Source: CADEFF01 sp964569315
GTDB lineage: Bacteria; Pseudomonadota; Alphaproteobacteria; Dongiales; Dongiaceae
Reading direction: 5' to 3'
Assembly: GCA_964569315.1 (NCBI GenBank)
Contig: CAZMUZ010000022.1
Location: 1 to 40,612 of the forward strand
DNA length: 40,612 bases
Shown here: piece by piece, positions 38,726 through 40,612 of the stretch
How the letters are laid out: each line of letters opens with the position of its first letter
How positions within the stretch are numbered: the stretch's first letter is position 1
Position numbers and translations under genes: made by a program
Notes under the pieces: model-generated
Database searches by the model: none
Seen by the model: only the letters and a program-made list of their open reading frames with translations
What the model was told of the DNA's origin: nothing

Positions 38726-40612
38726 ATCGTCGGCGGCATCGTCTTTGGCGGCAACTTCAACGACATTTCCCTCGACGACGACACGATCAGCGGCGGCAAC
38801 GGCAACGACGACATCGTCGGCGACAAGGCGCTCGGCGACGACGGCGACGACACGCTGATCGGTAACGACGACATCCTCGGCGGCGACGGCAACGACGACA
38901 TCGCCGGCGACCTCTCGAAGGGCGGCGGCGGCGACGATTCGCTGGTCGGCAACGACACGGTCGATGCCGGCGACGACGACGACAAGATCATCGGCGACCT
39001 CTCGATCGGCGACAGCGCCGACGTCTTCGACGACACCGTCTTCGGCGATATCGAGGACAGCCTGGTCGGCGGCAAGGGCAACCTCGCCGCTTTCGGCGAC
39101 GACACGATCATCGGCAACGATTCGCTTCTCGGCGGCACTGGCGATGACGATATCGTCGGAGACCTCACCAAGGGCATGGGCGGCGACGATTCCCTCTTCG
39201 GCAACGACACCATCGACGCCGGCGACGACGACGACAAGGTGATCGGCGACTTCGCCACGGGCGACGGGAACCTCTCGGGCAGCGGCGACGAGAACAGCGG
39301 CAACGGCAACGACACGATCTCCGGCCGCGATTCCATCTTCGGCGGCGCGGGCGACGACAACGTCAACGGCGACCAGATCAAGGGCATGGGCGGCGACGAT
39401 TCCATCATCGGCCATGACACGATCGACGCCGGCACCGGGAACGACACGGTGATCGGCGGCGCCAACAGCGGCGGCAAGGGCGACGACATCATCGGGGACG
39501 ATGATTCGATCCTCGGCGGCACCGGCAACGACACCATCATCGGCGACCTCACGGCGGGCGGTAACGGCGCGGATTCCGTCGTCGGCGACGACACGATCGA
39601 CGGCGGCGACGGCGACGACAAGATCATCGGCGACGCCGTGTTCGGCGACAAGGCCGCCACCAGCGGCAATGGCGTCGACAAGACGATCGGCGGGGCGGAC
39701 ACGCTGCTCGGCCGCGATTCTATCCTGGGCGGTGCGGGCGAGGACACCATCGCCGGCGACCTGATCAAGGGCGGCGGCGCGGACGATTCGATCATCGGCG
39801 ACGACACGATCGACGGCGGCGACGGCAACGACACGATCTTCGGCGGCGGCAACAACGGCAATGTCGGCGACGACATCATCCGGGACAACGACTCGATCCT
39901 GGGCGGCACCGGCAACGACAGCATCATCGGCGATGCCACCACCGGCGGTAACGGTGCGGACTCGATCGTCGGCGACGACACGATCGACGCCGGCGACGAC
40001 AACGACAAGGTCATCGGCGACGCCATCTTCGGCGACAAGGGCGGCGACAAGGACCTCGGCGGCGCCGACACGATCCTCGGCCGCGACAGCATCCTCGGCG
40101 GGACGGGCGACGACACCGTCACCGGCGATTTCATCAAGGGCATGGGCGGCGACGATTCGATCATCGGCAACGACACGATCGATGCCGGCGACGGGGACGA
40201 CAAGGTGTTCGGCGGCGGCCTGAACGGCGGCAACAAGGGCGACGACATCATCGGCGACGATGACTCGATCCTCGGCGGCGCCGGTAACGACTCGATCATC
40301 GGCGACCTCACCTGGGGCGGCAACGGCGCCGATTCCATCGTCGGCGACGACACGATCGACGCAGGTAGCGGCAACGACAAGATCATCGGCGACGGCATCT
40401 TCGGCGACGGCGTCGAGATCGACACGCTGGTTCCGGCGCTCGACTCCCTCGTCGGGTCGGTCAGCAACGGCGACGGCGACGACACCATCAACGGTCGCGA
40501 TTCCATCCTCGGCGGCACTGGCGAAGACACCATCATCGGCGACGCGATCTTCGGGTCGGGTGGCGACGACACCATCGTCGGCAGCGACACGATCGACGGC
40601 GGCTCCGGCAAC
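38726..40612 (+). CDS. RTX-type repeat protein, continuing open frame, runs off the window
   Basis: An uninterrupted frame of 629 codons in register with the segment before it, made wholly of Gly/Asp repeats such as GGNGNDDIVGD, KGMGGDDSIIGNDTIDAGDG and GRDSILGGTGDDT. It has no stop, cysteine or obvious start and extends past base 40612, so a C-terminal type I secretion signal would lie outside. Many N-D-T and N-D-S triplets occur in the repeats. It is presumably the main body of the protein that starts at 37027, separated from it by two TAG codons that may be genuine or assembly errors. Confidence 0.65.
   Translation, partial: MVGGIVFGGNFNDISLDDDTISGGNGNDDIVGDKALGDDGDDTLIGNDDILGGDGNDDIAGDLSKGGGGDDSLVGNDTVDAGDDDDKIIGDLSIGDSADVFDDTVFGDIEDSLVGGKGNLAAFGDDTIIGNDSLLGGTGDDDIVGDLTKGMGGDDSLFGNDTIDAGDDDDKVIGDFATGDGNLSGSGDENSGNGNDTISGRDSIFGGAGDDNVNGDQIKGMGGDDSIIGHDTIDAGTGNDTVIGGANSGGKGDDIIGDDDSILGGTGNDTIIGDLTAGGNGADSVVGDDTIDGGDGDDKIIGDAVFGDKAATSGNGVDKTIGGADTLLGRDSILGGAGEDTIAGDLIKGGGADDSIIGDDTIDGGDGNDTIFGGGNNGNVGDDIIRDNDSILGGTGNDSIIGDATTGGNGADSIVGDDTIDAGDDNDKVIGDAIFGDKGGDKDLGGADTILGRDSILGGTGDDTVTGDFIKGMGGDDSIIGNDTIDAGDGDDKVFGGGLNGGNKGDDIIGDDDSILGGAGNDSIIGDLTWGGNGADSIVGDDTIDAGSGNDKIIGDGIFGDGVEIDTLVPALDSLVGSVSNGDGDDTINGRDSILGGTGEDTIIGDAIFGSGGDDTIVGSDTIDGGSGN

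Larger units (their letters stand above)
37804..40612 (+). repeat. RTX-like Gly/Asp repeat array
   Basis: About 2.8 kb of degenerate repeats encoding variants of GGxGxDxIx (GGTGNDTII, GGDGDDKII, GDDTIDAGD). Aspartates at fixed positions are those that bind calcium in RTX beta-rolls. To the right of 38726 a higher-order unit appears: the GADS[IV]VGDDTID block recurs at about 39569, 39956 and 40328, spacing 387 and 372 bases. The array continues beyond the window. Confidence 0.85.

Noticed and set aside
38722..40611. A 629-codon minus-strand open frame rich in Pro/Ser across the RTX array
   Set aside because: It mirrors the repeat codons of the plus strand (GGC/GAC read backwards as Pro/Ser-type codons) and is a by-product of the repeat, although it supports the absence of frameshifts there.
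37804..40612. Possible CRISPR or DNA-level tandem array because of dense repeats
   Set aside because: Repeats are degenerate at DNA level, in frame, and encode RTX motifs; there are no constant repeats with unique spacers.

Overview
The window is GC-rich, densely packed bacterial DNA. Gene content points to an alphaproteobacterium, probably Rhodospirillales-like: an isc operon whose HscB carries an N-terminal CxxC...CxxC finger, a CueR/HmrR-type regulator, Tat-dependent binding proteins and sulfatase, rmlCBDA, and a large calcium-binding repeat protein. The placement is inferred from gene content and codon use, not from a marker gene. A run of ten N (38121-38130) shows a draft assembly.

Layout. 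1-3799: end of the Fe-S cluster assembly operon (iscU 3' end, iscA, hscB, hscA, fdx, iscX), followed by an alpha/beta hydrolase (3831-5207). 5212-9180: a Rieske oxygenase of the Glu-bridged quaternary-amine type (-), mnmA with an apparently leaderless promoter, a small SCP2-like protein, a DUF2272-like lipoprotein (-), and an elongator tRNA-Met. 9641-16808: a spermidine/putrescine-type ABC importer (binding protein, ATPase, two permeases), a convergent PuuB-like FAD amine oxidoreductase, and an Lrp/AsnC regulator coupled to a creatinase/DoeA-like M24 hydrolase, closed by a strong terminator. Together these look like uptake and breakdown of an amine or amino-acid derivative. 16878-20771 (-): arylsulfatase, HAD phosphatase and formylglycine-generating enzyme, a self-contained sulfatase-plus-maturase operon. 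21203-26969: gamma-glutamyltransferase (-), PhyH-family dioxygenase (+), LTA-synthase-like membrane sulfatase-fold enzyme (-), a CueR-like regulator (-) with a long perfect operator, and a small membrane protein (+).

26944-40612 reads as a surface-polysaccharide and glycoprotein region: a free-standing carrier-thioesterase protein with a Cys nucleophile, a GT4-type glycosyltransferase, a Sel1-repeat protein, the dTDP-L-rhamnose operon rmlCBDA, a TPR-GT41 (OGT/SPINDLY-like) glycosyltransferase, and a very large RTX-type repeat protein running off the right edge. The RTX frame is interrupted by two TAG codons, both directly before ATCGTCGG, with the assembly gap between them.

The points most worth a second look are the interrupted RTX frame and its adjacent GT41 enzyme, the Cys-type carrier-thioesterase, the hairpin covering the ribosome binding site of the ABC binding protein, the dyads upstream of the sulfatase, cueR and lrp genes, and the leaderless mnmA promoter.
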